Position numbers and translations under genes: made by a program | Shown: in pieces, positions 1 to 8,309 of the stretch | Layout of the letters: the number at the start of each line of letters is the position of its first letter | Position numbering within the stretch: position 1 is the first letter of the stretch | NCBI RefSeq assembly: GCF_900103365.1 | Contig: NZ_LT629703.1 | Location: 6,992,501 to 7,056,500, forward strand | Reading direction: 5' to 3' | Length of the DNA: 64,000 bases | Source of the DNA: Afipia sp. GAS231 | GTDB taxonomy: Bacteria; Pseudomonadota; Alphaproteobacteria; Rhizobiales; Xanthobacteraceae | The notes under the pieces: model-generated | Told to the model about the DNA's origin: nothing | Database searches by the model: none | What the model saw: the letters and a program-made list of their open reading frames with translations, nothing else

Positions 1-71
1 CCTTAAGATCGGTCTGAAATTCAAACAGGGGTGTGCGGGTTTACGCTCACCAAGCCGGGGGGCGAAACGTC

Positions 72-920
72 ATGAGATTGATCCTGTTGGGACCGCCCGG
101 TGCGGGCAAGGGGACCCAGGCGCAACGGCTGGTCCAGAAGTACAACATTGTCCAGCTTTCGACCGGCGAAATGTTGCGCGCTGCGGTTGCAGCCGAGACG
201 CCAATCGGCCTGCAGGCCAAGGACATCATGGCCAGCGGCGCGCTGGTGCCGGACGAGATCGTGGTCGGCATCATTTCCGATCGCCTCGACCAGCCCGACA
301 TGAAGAACGGCTTCATCCTCGACGGCTTTCCGCGCACGGTGCCGCAGGCGGCCGCCCTCGATGACCTCCTGAGGAGGAAGCACATGAAGCTCGACGCCGT
401 GGTCGAGCTGCGCGTCAACGAGAGCGCGCTGCTCAACCGCGTCGAGACCCGCGTCGCCGAGATGCGCGCCCGCGGCGAGGAAGTGCGAATCGATGACACG
501 CCGGAAGTGCTGTCCAAGCGCTTGGCGAGCTACCGGACGCTGACCGAGCCGCTGATTCACTATTATTCGGAGCGGCGGAAGCTGTTGACGGTCGACGGCA
601 TGATGACCATCGAGCACGTCACCCGCGAGATCAACCGGATCCTTTCCGCGATCGGGGCGGTGGAACCCAAGGTGGCGGCCCCGGCGAAGGCCGCCAGGCC
701 GGCGGCCAAAAAGGTAGCCAAAACCGCCAAGAAGTCCGCCAAAGCGGCCCCAAAGGCCGGGAAAGCGGCCTCCAGGGTCACCAAAAAGGCAGCCAAGAAG
801 GCCGCCCCCGCCGCCAGGTCCAAGGCCGCCAAGAAGGCCAAAAAAGCAGCAAAAAAGACGGCCAAAAGGGCCGTTCGGCGGCCAGCGAAAAAGGTCACGA
901 AAAAGCGAGCTAAACGCTAG
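72..920 (+). CDS. adk: Adenylate kinase with a long Lys/Ala-rich C-terminal tail
   Basis: Interconverts ATP plus AMP and two ADP in the cytoplasm. The 282-residue product has the P-loop GPPGAGKG at residues 7-14, the AMP-binding TGEMLR at 31-36 and DGFPRT at 84-89, and a short LID without zinc cysteines (about 125-145), as in other alphaproteobacterial enzymes. The kinase domain ends near residue 195. Residues 200-282 are almost only Lys, Ala, Arg and Pro, resembling histone H1 or AlgP tails. ATG at 72 was chosen over the upstream in-frame start at 33 because the family begins at MRLILLG. It is followed by ribosomal protein genes; secY is normally just upstream, but the first 71 bases are too short to confirm it. 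Confidence 0.97.
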   Translation: MRLILLGPPGAGKGTQAQRLVQKYNIVQLSTGEMLRAAVAAETPIGLQAKDIMASGALVPDEIVVGIISDRLDQPDMKNGFILDGFPRTVPQAAALDDLLRRKHMKLDAVVELRVNESALLNRVETRVAEMRARGEEVRIDDTPEVLSKRLASYRTLTEPLIHYYSERRKLLTVDGMMTIEHVTREINRILSAIGAVEPKVAAPAKAARPAAKKVAKTAKKSAKAAPKAGKAASRVTKKAAKKAAPAARSKAAKKAKKAAKKTAKRAVRRPAKKVTKKRAKR

Positions 921-1106
921 GGACGGTTGACGAAACCGTCTTGAATCCTTTAATAAGCCCCGCATCCAAGTCGGATAGTTATTTGACGATGCCGGGCCCC
1001 GAAGAAGATGAGGGGAAGGGCGTCGTGTTCGCGTTTGCGGATACCTGCCCGAGTTAGCACAGAACATAGTCCGGTCCGCGAGGGATCGGCGACAGGAGAG
1101 AAGTCC

Positions 1107-1475
1107 GTGGCCCGTATTGCCGGCGTGAATATCCCGACCAACAAGCGCGTTCTGATCGCGCTCCAGTACATCCATGGTATCGGCCAGAAGAATGCTGCCG
1201 AGATCGTCGAGAAGGTGAAGATCCCGCTGGATCGTCGCGTCAGCCAGCTGAGCGACCAGGAAGTCCTGCAGATCCGCGAAGTGATCGACCGCGACTATCT
1301 GGTCGAGGGCGACCTTCGCCGTGAAGTCGGCATCAACATCAAGCGTCTGATGGACCTCGGCTGCTATCGCGGCCTGCGTCATCGCCGCGGTCTGCCGGTG
1401 CGTGGTCAGCGTACCCACACCAACGCGCGTACGCGCAAGGGCCCGGCCAAGTCGATCGCCGGCAAGAAGAAGTAA
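1107..1475 (+). CDS. rpsM: 30S ribosomal protein S13
   Basis: Small-subunit head protein contacting 16S rRNA, tRNA and the 50S bridge. The 122-residue product starts [13 protein letters not shown] and ends in the basic tail with RTRKGPAK, full length for the family. The start is GTG at 1107, placed by homology and by the AGGAG at 1094-1098; the longer in-frame ORF from 1008 has no family support. The 186-base gap after adk holds no other gene and may carry an internal promoter, although none was clear. First gene of the S13-S11-alpha-L17 run. Confidence 0.98.
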   Translation: MARIAGVNIPTNKRVLIALQYIHGIGQKNAAEIVEKVKIPLDRRVSQLSDQEVLQIREVIDRDYLVEGDLRREVGINIKRLMDLGCYRGLRHRRGLPVRGQRTHTNARTRKGPAKSIAGKKK

Positions 1476-1480
1476 ATTCA

Positions 1481-1526
1481 GCGAATAGCGAATGGGGAGT
1501 AGCGAATAGAACTATTCGCTATTCGC
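1481..1526. repeat. Inverted repeat inside the ribosomal operon
   Basis: A perfect 13-base inverted repeat: GCGAATAGCGAAT at 1481-1493 and its complement ATTCGCTATTCGC at 1514-1526, with a nested AGCGAATAG/CTATTCGCT pair at 1501-1520. Further CGAATG-type units flank it. It fills much of the 124-base rpsM-rpsK gap. There is no T-tract, so it is unlikely to be a full terminator; it looks like a dispersed simple palindromic repeat. Confidence 0.8.
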
Positions 1527-1599
1527 CACTAACCATTCGCCGATTAGGTGTAGCCGCTGGCATTACGGCGGCGTTTGAGATCACAGGAAAGGTTTTGGA

Positions 1600-1989
1600 A
1601 TGGGCAAGGACGCCACCCGCATTCGCCGCCGCGAACGCAAGAACATCGCCTCCGGCATCGCGCACGTGAATTCGTCGTTCAACAACACGACCATCACCAT
1701 CACCGACGCGCAGGGCAACACCATTGCCTGGTCGTCGGCCGGCACGATGGGTTTCAAGGGCTCGCGCAAGTCGACCCCTTATGCCGCGCAGGTTGCGGCC
1801 GAAGACGTTTCCAAGAAGGCGCAGGAACACGGCATGCGCACGCTGGAAGTGGAAGTTGCCGGCCCCGGTTCGGGCCGTGAGTCGGCGCTTCGCGCGCTGC
1901 AGGCGGCGGGCTTCACCGTCACATCGATCCGTGACGTGACGACGATCCCGCACAATGGCTGCCGTCCGCGCAAGCGTCGGCGCGTTTGA
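1600..1989 (+). CDS. rpsK: 30S ribosomal protein S11
   Basis: Platform protein of the 30S subunit that helps form the mRNA exit/Shine-Dalgarno cleft. The 129-residue product carries the family core [15 protein letters not shown], the [11 protein letters not shown] segment and the C-terminal [12 protein letters not shown]. An AGGAAAGG lies just upstream of the ATG. Full length. Separated from rpsM by an inverted repeat and from rpoA by 113 bases without a visible gene. Confidence 0.98.
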   Translation: MGKDATRIRRRERKNIASGIAHVNSSFNNTTITITDAQGNTIAWSSAGTMGFKGSRKSTPYAAQVAAEDVSKKAQEHGMRTLEVEVAGPGSGRESALRALQAAGFTVTSIRDVTTIPHNGCRPRKRRRV

Positions 1990-2102
1990 TATTCGATCGC
2001 GGGCGGGGACGTTCCGCCCGCCGATCGGTTTTGGAATTTTGACTGCCGCGGACTGATCCGCGATCTCCAACGCCAGTGATCTGGACGCAGATCGACTGGC
2101 CC

Positions 2103-3134
2103 ATGGGTGACAAAGTGACGATCCAGAAAAATTGGCAAGAACTGATTCGACCGAACAAGCTGCAGGTCACGCCGGGCACCGACGCGGCCCGTTTTGCAAC
2201 CGTCGTCGCCGAGCCGCTCGAGCGCGGCTTCGGCCAGACGCTCGGCAACGCGCTGCGCCGCATTCTTCTCTCGTCGCTGCAAGGTGCAGCGGTGCAGTCG
2301 GTGCACATCGACGGCGTGCTGCACGAGTTCTCCTCGATCGCGGGCGTTCGTGAGGACGTCACCGACATCGTGCTCAACATCAAGGACATCTCGATCAAGA
2401 TGCAGGGCGAAGGCCCCAAGCGCATGGTCGTCAAGAAGTCCGGTCCGGGCGTCGTCACCGCCGGTGACATCCAGACCGTCGGCGACGTCGTGGTGCTCAA
2501 TCCCGACCTGCAGATCTGCACCCTCGACGAGGGCGCGGAAATCCGCATGGAATTCACCGTTGCTTCCGGCAAGGGTTATGTCGCCGCCGAGCGTAACCGT
2601 CCTGAGGACGCGCCGATCGGCCTGATCCCGGTCGACAGCCTGTTCTCGCCCGTGCGCAAGGTCTCCTACAAGGTCGAGAACACCCGCGAGGGCCAGATCC
2701 TCGACTACGACAAGCTGACCATGACGATCGAGACCAACGGCGCGATCACGCCGGAAGACTCGGTGGCCTATGCCGCCCGCATCCTGCAGGACCAGCTCAA
2801 CGTGTTCGTGAACTTCGAAGAGCCGCGCAAGGAAGTGGCGCAGGAGATCATTCCCGATCTCGCGTTCAACCCGGCGTTCCTCAAGAAGGTCGACGAGCTC
2901 GAACTGTCGGTGCGTTCGGCAAACTGCCTGAAGAACGACAACATCGTCTACATCGGCGATCTCGTGCAGAAGTCGGAAGCGGAAATGCTCCGTACCCCGA
3001 ACTTCGGCCGCAAGTCGCTGAACGAGATCAAGGAAGTGCTGGCCCAGATGGGTCTGCATCTCGGCATGGAAGTGCCCGGTTGGCCGCCGGAGAACATCGA
3101 CGAGTTGGCCAAGCGCTTCGAAGACCACTACTGA
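2103..3134 (+). CDS. rpoA: DNA-directed RNA polymerase subunit alpha
   Basis: Alpha subunit that nucleates RNA polymerase assembly and contacts UP elements and activators. 343 residues, with the N-terminal assembly domain including [16 protein letters not shown] and the C-terminal domain with [16 protein letters not shown] at 2103 ([11 protein letters not shown]) was preferred to the in-frame ATG at 2076 because it gives the standard length and N-terminus of this group. Standard alpha-operon position between S11 and L17. Confidence 0.98.
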   Translation: MGDKVTIQKNWQELIRPNKLQVTPGTDAARFATVVAEPLERGFGQTLGNALRRILLSSLQGAAVQSVHIDGVLHEFSSIAGVREDVTDIVLNIKDISIKMQGEGPKRMVVKKSGPGVVTAGDIQTVGDVVVLNPDLQICTLDEGAEIRMEFTVASGKGYVAAERNRPEDAPIGLIPVDSLFSPVRKVSYKVENTREGQILDYDKLTMTIETNGAITPEDSVAYAARILQDQLNVFVNFEEPRKEVAQEIIPDLAFNPAFLKKVDELELSVRSANCLKNDNIVYIGDLVQKSEAEMLRTPNFGRKSLNEIKEVLAQMGLHLGMEVPGWPPENIDELAKRFEDHY

Positions 3135-3139
3135 GTTTT

Positions 3140-3220
3140 GTCATTCCGGGGCGATGCGCGAGCATCGAACCCGGAATCTCGAACTTCCGGGTCTGGTCCT
3201 GCGGACCATCCCGGAATGAC
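3140..3220. repeat. Palindromic dispersed repeat, GTCATTCCGGGG family, copy 1
   Basis: Begins GTCATTCCGGGGCGATGCG and ends with the complementary CCCGGAATGAC; internal arms GAACCCGGAA and TTCCGGGTC add further stems. The same family recurs at 63465-63544. It lies in the rpoA-rplQ gap, so it is transcribed within the ribosomal operon. Confidence 0.85.
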
Positions 3221-3296
3221 TGGGGCGAACGCAGGCAGCCCACCTGAGCAACATGTCCGACGAACCGTCGCGACGAAGTAATCAAGGATTAATCCA

Positions 3297-3713
3297 ATGC
3301 GTCACGGCAAGGTTCATCGCAAGCTCAACCGCACCGCGGAACATCGCAAGGCGATGTTCGCCAACATGTGCGCCGCGCTGATCAAGCACGAGCAGATCGT
3401 CACCACGCTGCCGAAGGCCAAGGAATTGCGCCCGATCGTCGAGAAGCTGGTGACCCTCGGCAAGAAGGGCGGTCTCGCCATGCGCCGCCAGGCGATCAGC
3501 GAGATGCGCGACCTCGACCAGGTTCGCAAGCTGTTCGACGTGCTGGCGACCCGCTACAAGGACCGCCAGGGCGGCTATACCCGCATCATCAAGGCCGGCT
3601 TCCGCTACGGCGACAACGCCCCGATGGCGGTGATCGAATTCGTCGACCGCGACGTCGATGCCAAGGGCCTCGATTCCGGCCCGGTGCAGGAAAAGGCCTC
3701 GGAAGCGGCGTAA
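3297..3713 (+). CDS. rplQ: 50S ribosomal protein L17
   Basis: Large-subunit protein near the tunnel exit. 138 residues beginning [20 protein letters not shown], the family signature, with an acidic Ala-rich C-terminal extension (VQEKASEAA) common in alphaproteobacteria. Last gene of the operon: an intrinsic terminator follows 27 bases downstream. Confidence 0.98.
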   Translation: MRHGKVHRKLNRTAEHRKAMFANMCAALIKHEQIVTTLPKAKELRPIVEKLVTLGKKGGLAMRRQAISEMRDLDQVRKLFDVLATRYKDRQGGYTRIIKAGFRYGDNAPMAVIEFVDRDVDAKGLDSGPVQEKASEAA

Positions 3714-3740
3714 GCCTTTCGCAAGGTTTGAATTTCAAAA

Positions 3741-3766
3741 GCGGCGCCTCCGGGCGCCGCTTTTTT
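3741..3766 (+). terminator. Intrinsic terminator of the alpha operon
   Basis: GCGGCGCC and GGCGCCGC form a GC-rich stem around a short loop, followed directly by six T (3761-3766). It is positioned immediately after rplQ and fits the end of the ribosomal protein transcript. Confidence 0.92.
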
Positions 3767-3784
3767 GTTTGCGACGAAGCCCAT

Positions 3785-3836
3785 AGCGTTTTCAAGCGAA
3801 GCGGGTACCGGTTCGCGTGAAGAAAACGCGTCAAAA
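3785..3836 (+). repeat. Hairpin repeat family A, copy 1
   Basis: Outer stem AGCGTTTTC/GAAAACGC and inner stem GCGAA/TTCGC around a GCGGGTACCGG core, ending GTCAAAA. Same family at 11299-11350 (minus), 34584-34634 and 38920-38951. The architecture is shared with family B (6738-6790, 29164-29216). Confidence 0.9.
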
Positions 3837-3851
3837 ATAAAGAGCCCAAGA

Positions 3852-3920
3852 ATGATCGGCCCGACCATCAACCTGCACGGCATCGAGTTCCGCCCCGTGC
3901 TGCCGCAGGCCGCGTCATAG
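3852..3920 (+). other. Short ORF or gene remnant (22 residues)
   Basis: ATG at 3852 opens a 22-residue reading frame, MIGPTINLHGIEFRPVLPQA plus two residues, ending TAG. It has no convincing ribosome-binding site. It reads like the tail of a decayed protein gene rather than a working micro-gene. The rest of 3837-4014 shows nothing else except the AAGGAGAA ribosome-binding site of the next gene. Confidence 0.25.
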
Positions 3921-4014
3921 GCGATCACCTCGGAGTGAGGTACGATTGCGAGACTGACGATTGCCATCGCGGCAGGCGCTCACGATATCTCCCTCAGCAT
4001 TGAAGGAGAACTTT

Positions 4015-4809
4015 ATGAATATCGATCTTTCCGGAAAGACCGCGCTGGTAACCGGATCCACCGCCGGTATCGGCCATGCGATCGCCAAAGGCCTGGCCGC
4101 GACGGGGGCCGATGTCGTGCTCAACGGGCGGACCAAAGCCAAGGTGGATGCGGCCGTGGCTGCGCTCGCCAAGGAGGTGCCGGATGGCAAGGTTCGCGGG
4201 GTCGCGGCCGACGTCTCGACCGCCGCCGGATGCCAGGCGTTGCTGGCGGCGCTGCCGGAAGTCGATATCCTCATCAACAATGCCGGGATATTCGAGCCCA
4301 AGGGATTCCTCGATATTCCAGATGAAGACTGGAGCCGCTTCTTCGAGGTCAATGTGATGTCGGGAGTGCGGCTGGCGCGCGCTTATCTGCCCGGGATGCT
4401 CAAGCGCAACTGGGGCCGCATCGTCTTCATCTCTTCGGAATCGGCGCTGAACATCCCGAAGGAGATGATTCATTACGGCATGACCAAGACCGCGCAACTG
4501 GCCGTCGCGCGTGGCCTCGCCGAGATGACCCGCGGCACCGCGGTGACGGTCAACTCGGTACTACCGGGGCCTACGATGTCGGAGGGCGTCGAAACCTTCG
4601 TCAAGGATCTCGCCAGACAGAACGGCCAGTCGGTGGAGGAGGCGGCTGCGAATTTCGTCAAGCAGCACCGTCCGAGCTCGCTGCTGCAGCGTTTTGCCAG
4701 CGTCGAGGAGATCGCGAGCATGGTCGTTTACGTCAGCTCGAAGCAAGCTTCCGCCACCAATGGCGCCGCACTTCGTGCCGAAGGCGGCATCATTCAGACG
4801 ATTGCGTGA
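4015..4809 (+). CDS. Short-chain dehydrogenase/reductase (classical SDR)
   Basis: NAD(P)-dependent oxidoreductase of the Rossmann-fold SDR family; substrate unknown. 264 residues with the cofactor motif TGSTAGIG at 13-20, NNAG at 88-91, a Ser near 140 and the catalytic YGMTK (Tyr154, Lys158). The start at 4015 is fixed by AAGGAGAA 6 bases upstream. Its stop is 8 bases before the DUF1330 gene start, so the two are probably co-transcribed. Confidence 0.92.
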   Translation: MNIDLSGKTALVTGSTAGIGHAIAKGLAATGADVVLNGRTKAKVDAAVAALAKEVPDGKVRGVAADVSTAAGCQALLAALPEVDILINNAGIFEPKGFLDIPDEDWSRFFEVNVMSGVRLARAYLPGMLKRNWGRIVFISSESALNIPKEMIHYGMTKTAQLAVARGLAEMTRGTAVTVNSVLPGPTMSEGVETFVKDLARQNGQSVEEAAANFVKQHRPSSLLQRFASVEEIASMVVYVSSKQASATNGAALRAEGGIIQTIA

Positions 4810-4817
4810 GGTTGGCG

Positions 4818-5114
4818 ATGTCGGCCTATGTGATTTCCGAAGTTGACGTGAAGGATGCGGCGGGCTTCGAGGCCTATCGCACCATCGCCGCGAAAGCGAT
4901 TGCGCAGTATGGCGGACGCTATCTCGTCCGTGGCGGTGCTGCGAACGCGGCCGAGGGCGGGCCATCGCCGAAGAACATCATCGTGCTCGAATTTCCGTCG
5001 ATGGAGAAATTGCGCGAGTGGTATGCCTCGCCGGAATACGCCGAGGCACTGAAGCACCGGCGCACCGCGCTGGACCGCCGCTTGATCTTTGTTGAGGGCG
5101 TATTGCCGGCTTGA
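4818..5114 (+). CDS. DUF1330 family protein
   Basis: 98-residue ferredoxin-like alpha/beta-barrel dimer protein of unknown function. Typical DUF1330 features are the N-terminal YVISEVDVKDAAGFEAYR, the GGRYLVRGG strand and the FPSMEKLREWYASPEY segment. ATG at 4818 was chosen over the in-frame ATG at 4806, which overlaps the upstream stop. The tight spacing after the SDR suggests a two-gene operon. Confidence 0.9.
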   Translation: MSAYVISEVDVKDAAGFEAYRTIAAKAIAQYGGRYLVRGGAANAAEGGPSPKNIIVLEFPSMEKLREWYASPEYAEALKHRRTALDRRLIFVEGVLPA

Positions 5115-5127
5115 GTCTTGTCAGTTT

Positions 5128-5222
5128 CGTAGGGTGGGCAAAGCGTTAGCGTGCCCACCATTCAAGCCGCCATCGGGATAGATGGTGGGCACGGCGCATG
5201 CGCGCCTTTGCCCACCCTACGA
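5128..5222. repeat. Palindromic repeat, GTAGGGTGGGC family, copy 1
   Basis: CGTAGGGTGGGCAAAGCG at the left and TTTGCCCACCCTACGA at the right form long complementary arms; GTGCCCACCA and TGGTGGGCAC pair inside. Lies between convergent genes (DUF1330 and the reductase) and may end both transcripts. Related copies: 22621-22719, 23181-23248, 60815-60848. Confidence 0.88.
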
Positions 5223-5226
5223 TCCG

Positions 5227-6240
5227 TTACCACCCCTCCAGCACGATCTTGCCGCGCGACTTGCCGCTCTCCAACAGCGCATGGGCGCGCTTCAGGTTGG
5301 CGGCATTGATGGTCCCGAATGTCTGGTCGAGCGTGGTGCGCAGCACGCCCTTGTCGATGAGGTCGGCGACGTCGTTGAGCAGGTTATGCTGCGCGATCAT
5401 GTCCGGCGTCTGGAACGACGAGCGCGTGAACATCGATTCCCAGTGCACCGAGATCGCCTTGCCCTTGAAGGCGCTCATGGTGAACTCTGGCGGATCGTCG
5501 ATCAGGCCGAATTTGCCCTGCGGCGCCATGAAATCCGCGATCGCCTTGTAATGCTGGTCGGTGAAGGTGAGGCTGGCGACCAGCGCCACTGGCGGCAGTT
5601 TCAGTTTCTCGATCTGCTCCTTCATCGGCTTGCCGTGATCGATCACCGCATGCGCCCCGAGGTCGAGGCACCATTTTTGCGAGTCCGGCCGCGTCGCTGT
5701 CGCGACCACGGTGAGCCCGGTGAGGCGGCGTGCAAGCTGGATCAGGATCGAGCCGACGCCACCGGCGCCGCCGGTGACCAGAAGCGTGCGCGGATCGACG
5801 CTTTTGCCGGGCACGGCGCCGAGCCGATCGAACAGCAGTTCCCACGCGGTGATCGAGGTCAGCGGCAAAGCTGCGGCCTGCGCAAACGACAGCGACTTCG
5901 GCTTGCGGCCTGTGATGCGCTCGTCGACCAGATGGAATTCCGAATTGGTGCCCTGGCGCAGGATCGAGCCGGCGTAGAACACTTCGTCGCCCGGCTTGAA
6001 CAGCGTGACGTCGGGTCCGACCGCATCGACCACGCCGGCGGCGTCGTAACCGAGGATCTTGGTTTCGCCCTCGGGCGGGGCGGCGCGCTTGCGGACCTTG
6101 TAGTCGACCGGGTTGGCCGAGATCGCCTTCACGGCGACGCGGATGTCGCGCCCCTTCGGCTCCGGTTTGGCGGTCTCGAAATCGATCAGCGAATCCGCAT
6201 CCTCAACTGGGAGCGATTTTTTGTATCCGACAGCTTTCAT
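5227..6240 (-). CDS. Zinc-free alcohol dehydrogenase / quinone-oxidoreductase-like protein
   Basis: Medium-chain dehydrogenase/reductase, 337 residues, close to the group annotated as zinc-type alcohol dehydrogenase-like or quinone oxidoreductase (YogA type). It starts MKAVGYKKSL, has the GroES-like domain with SANPVDYKVR (about 41-50) and the NADPH-binding GGAGGVGS at 157-164. The structural and catalytic zinc cysteines of true alcohol dehydrogenases are absent, so a zinc-independent NADPH reductase of a quinone or enone is likely. Transcribed divergently from an HxlR regulator, which probably controls it in response to electrophiles. Confidence 0.9.
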   Translation of the reverse strand: MKAVGYKKSLPVEDADSLIDFETAKPEPKGRDIRVAVKAISANPVDYKVRKRAAPPEGETKILGYDAAGVVDAVGPDVTLFKPGDEVFYAGSILRQGTNSEFHLVDERITGRKPKSLSFAQAAALPLTSITAWELLFDRLGAVPGKSVDPRTLLVTGGAGGVGSILIQLARRLTGLTVVATATRPDSQKWCLDLGAHAVIDHGKPMKEQIEKLKLPPVALVASLTFTDQHYKAIADFMAPQGKFGLIDDPPEFTMSAFKGKAISVHWESMFTRSSFQTPDMIAQHNLLNDVADLIDKGVLRTTLDQTFGTINAANLKRAHALLESGKSRGKIVLEGW

Positions 6241-6353
6241 GCCTGTGTCTCCTGCCTTCTCAAAACGTTGGCTGCTTAACTGTCCTGCTGGTGCTAGATT
6301 GGCAAGTACTGTAAATTTGGGGAACTAGTCCCTGTTTGGATACTATTGGGAAA
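6241..6353. promoter_or_regulatory. Divergent promoter/operator region of reductase and HxlR gene
   Basis: AT-richer than its surroundings. It contains AAGTACTGTAAAT (6304-6316), GGGGAACTAGTCCC (6320-6333) and GGATACTATTGG (6338-6349). TACT/AGTA half-sites are typical of HxlR/YodB-type operators, but the spacing here is not a textbook match. No confident -10/-35 was assigned. Confidence 0.35.
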
Positions 6354-6737
6354 ATGCCCATGAAACGGAAGAATTTTGCCCATCGGCCCGGCTGCGCGGT
6401 CGAGGCTACGCTCGATCTGATCGATGGCAAGTGGAAGGGCGTGATCCTGTTTCACCTGCAGGCCGGTACCCAGCGGTTTGGGGAGTTGCGGCGGCGGATG
6501 CCAGGGATTACCCAGCGCATGCTGACCAAGCAGCTTCGCGCGCTCGAGGAGGACAAACTCGTGATCCGCAAGGTCTATGCCGAGGTGCCGCCGCGGGTCG
6601 AATATACGCTATCGGACATCGGCGAGAGCCTGCGTCCCGTGATCGACACGCTGCGGGCCTGGGGCGAGGGCCATCAGGAAAGGCTATCCTGTGCGCCGGC
6701 GCCCGACGTCATCAGCGCGGCCGATCGCGCCGCTTAG
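6354..6737 (+). CDS. HxlR-family transcriptional regulator
   Basis: Winged-helix DNA-binding protein of about 127 residues. Family features are the RPGC segment with Cys14, the DGKWKGVILFHL helix, and MPGITQRMLTKQLRALEEDKL with the recognition helix. A lone N-terminal Cys is the redox/electrophile sensor in QorR- and YodB-type members. ATG at 6354 was preferred to an upstream TTG at 6336; ATG 6360 is also possible. Divergent from the reductase gene, its likely target. Its TAG stop adjoins a family B repeat. Confidence 0.9.
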   Translation: MPMKRKNFAHRPGCAVEATLDLIDGKWKGVILFHLQAGTQRFGELRRRMPGITQRMLTKQLRALEEDKLVIRKVYAEVPPRVEYTLSDIGESLRPVIDTLRAWGEGHQERLSCAPAPDVISAADRAA

Positions 6738-6790
6738 AGCATGATCCGGAAAAGTGGGTGCCGGTTTTCCGAATAAGATCATGCGCCAAA
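6738..6790 (+). repeat. Hairpin repeat family B, copy 1
   Basis: AGCATGATC/GATCATGC outer stem and CGGAAAA/TTTTCCG inner stem around GTGGGTGCCGG, ending GCCAAA. It starts directly after the TAG stop of the HxlR gene. This is the Rhizobiales-wide AGCATGATCC element (RIME-like). The second copy is at 29164-29216. Confidence 0.9.
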
Positions 6791-6914
6791 AAAAGGATAG
6801 AATGGGATGCCTATTCGAAGACAAAGGCATCTCATTCGCGATCGTGTTTCACTTTGTCTTCTCTCGTTGCGGCCCCGCATTTATATCTGGGGCCATCAAT
6901 TCCAGGATTTTCGC

Positions 6915-8309
6915 ATGAATTTGATTCGCTCGTTCGCCCTGCTGCTGGTCGCCGCCGTCGTTGTAACGCCGGCGTTGGCGCAGGACCGTCGCGTTCCATC
7001 CTCGGGCGCCGAGCTGCGGCTGTCCTACGCGCCGATCGTGCAGCGCGTGCAGCCGGCGGTGGTCAACGTCTACGCCGCCAAGACGGTGCAGAACCGCAAC
7101 CCGCTGCTGGACGATCCGATCTTCCGCCGCTTCTTCGGCGTGCCCGGCCAGCAGCCCGAGCAGATGCAGCGCTCGCTCGGATCCGGCGTGATGGTCGACG
7201 CCTCCGGCCTCGTCGTCACCAACAACCACGTCATCGAAGGCGCCGACCAGGTGAAAGTATCGCTCGCCGACAAGCGCGAATTCGAGGCCGAGATCGTGCT
7301 GAAGGACAGCCGCACCGATCTCGCGGTGTTGCGCCTCAAGGACACCAAAGACAAGTTCGCGACGCTCGACTTCGCCAATTCGGATGAATTGCTGGTCGGC
7401 GACGTCGTGCTCGCGATCGGCAACCCGTTCGGCGTCGGCCAGACTGTGACCCACGGCATCATCTCGGCGCTGGCGCGCACGCAGGTCGGGATCACCGACT
7501 ACCAGTTCTTTATTCAGACCGATGCCGCGATCAATCCCGGCAATTCCGGCGGTGCGCTGGTCGACATGACCGGCAAGCTCGCCGGCATCAACACCGCGAT
7601 CTTCTCGCGCTCCGGCGGTTCGCAGGGCATCGGCTTTGCCATTCCGGCCAACATGGTGCGCGTCGTCGTGGCCTCCGCCAAGGGCGGCGGCAAGGCAGTG
7701 AAGCGGCCGTGGCTGGGCGCGCGGCTGCAGGCAGTGACGCCTGAAATCGCCGAGACGCTGGGGCTGAAGCTGCCGAACGGGGCTCTCGTCGCCAATGTCG
7801 CGCCGAACAGTCCAGCGGCGCGTGCCGGCCTGAAACTGTCCGACCTGATCGTCGCGATCGAGGGGCAGGCGATCGACGATCCCAACGCGTTCGACTATCG
7901 CTTCGCCACGCGTCCGCTGGGCGGCAACGCCCAGATCGACGTGCAGCGCGGCGGCAAGACCGTGAAGCTGACGGTACCGCTGGAAACCGCGCCCGATACC
8001 AACCGCGACGAAATCACGCTCTCCGCGCGCTCGCCGTTCCAGGGCGCCAAGGTCGCCAATATTTCGCCGGCGGTCGCCGACGAGCTGCATCTGGATTCCC
8101 AGACCGAGGGCGTCGTGGTTATTGATCTCGAAGATGGCGGCACCGCCGCCAGCGTCGGATTCCAGAAAGGCGATATCATTCTGGCGGTCAACAACACCAA
8201 GATCGCCAAGACCAGCGATCTCGACAAGGCGTCGAAAGTGGCGTCGAGGCTCTGGCGCATCACCGTGGTGCGCGGCGGCCAGCAGATCAACGTGACGCTG
8301 GGCGGATGA
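6915..8309 (+). CDS. Do/DegP-family periplasmic serine protease
   Basis: Envelope quality-control protease and chaperone. 464 residues. Signal peptide 1-22 ends ALA before Gln23. The trypsin-like domain has His105 (TNNHVIEG), Asp135 (DSRTDLAVL) and Ser211 (NPGNSGGAL). Two PDZ domains follow (about 245-335 and 370-460). ATG at 6915 is chosen because it gives a clean signal peptide; the ORF is open upstream to 6807. Its last bases overlap rarA (ATGA), so the two genes are translationally coupled. Confidence 0.95.
   Translation: MNLIRSFALLLVAAVVVTPALAQDRRVPSSGAELRLSYAPIVQRVQPAVVNVYAAKTVQNRNPLLDDPIFRRFFGVPGQQPEQMQRSLGSGVMVDASGLVVTNNHVIEGADQVKVSLADKREFEAEIVLKDSRTDLAVLRLKDTKDKFATLDFANSDELLVGDVVLAIGNPFGVGQTVTHGIISALARTQVGITDYQFFIQTDAAINPGNSGGALVDMTGKLAGINTAIFSRSGGSQGIGFAIPANMVRVVVASAKGGGKAVKRPWLGARLQAVTPEIAETLGLKLPNGALVANVAPNSPAARAGLKLSDLIVAIEGQAIDDPNAFDYRFATRPLGGNAQIDVQRGGKTVKLTVPLETAPDTNRDEITLSARSPFQGAKVANISPAVADELHLDSQTEGVVVIDLEDGGTAASVGFQKGDIILAVNNTKIAKTSDLDKASKVASRLWRITVVRGGQQINVTLGG

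Noticed and set aside
1..71. Possible 3' end of secY at the window start
   Set aside because: Expected from operon order, but the 71 bases show no recognisable SecY tail in any frame, so no feature is called.
21..1418. 465-residue minus-strand ORF across adk and rpsM
   Set aside because: Antisense to two certain genes; its Gly/Leu/Phe-rich middle is the reverse of the adk Lys/Ala tail. It exists only because of high GC.
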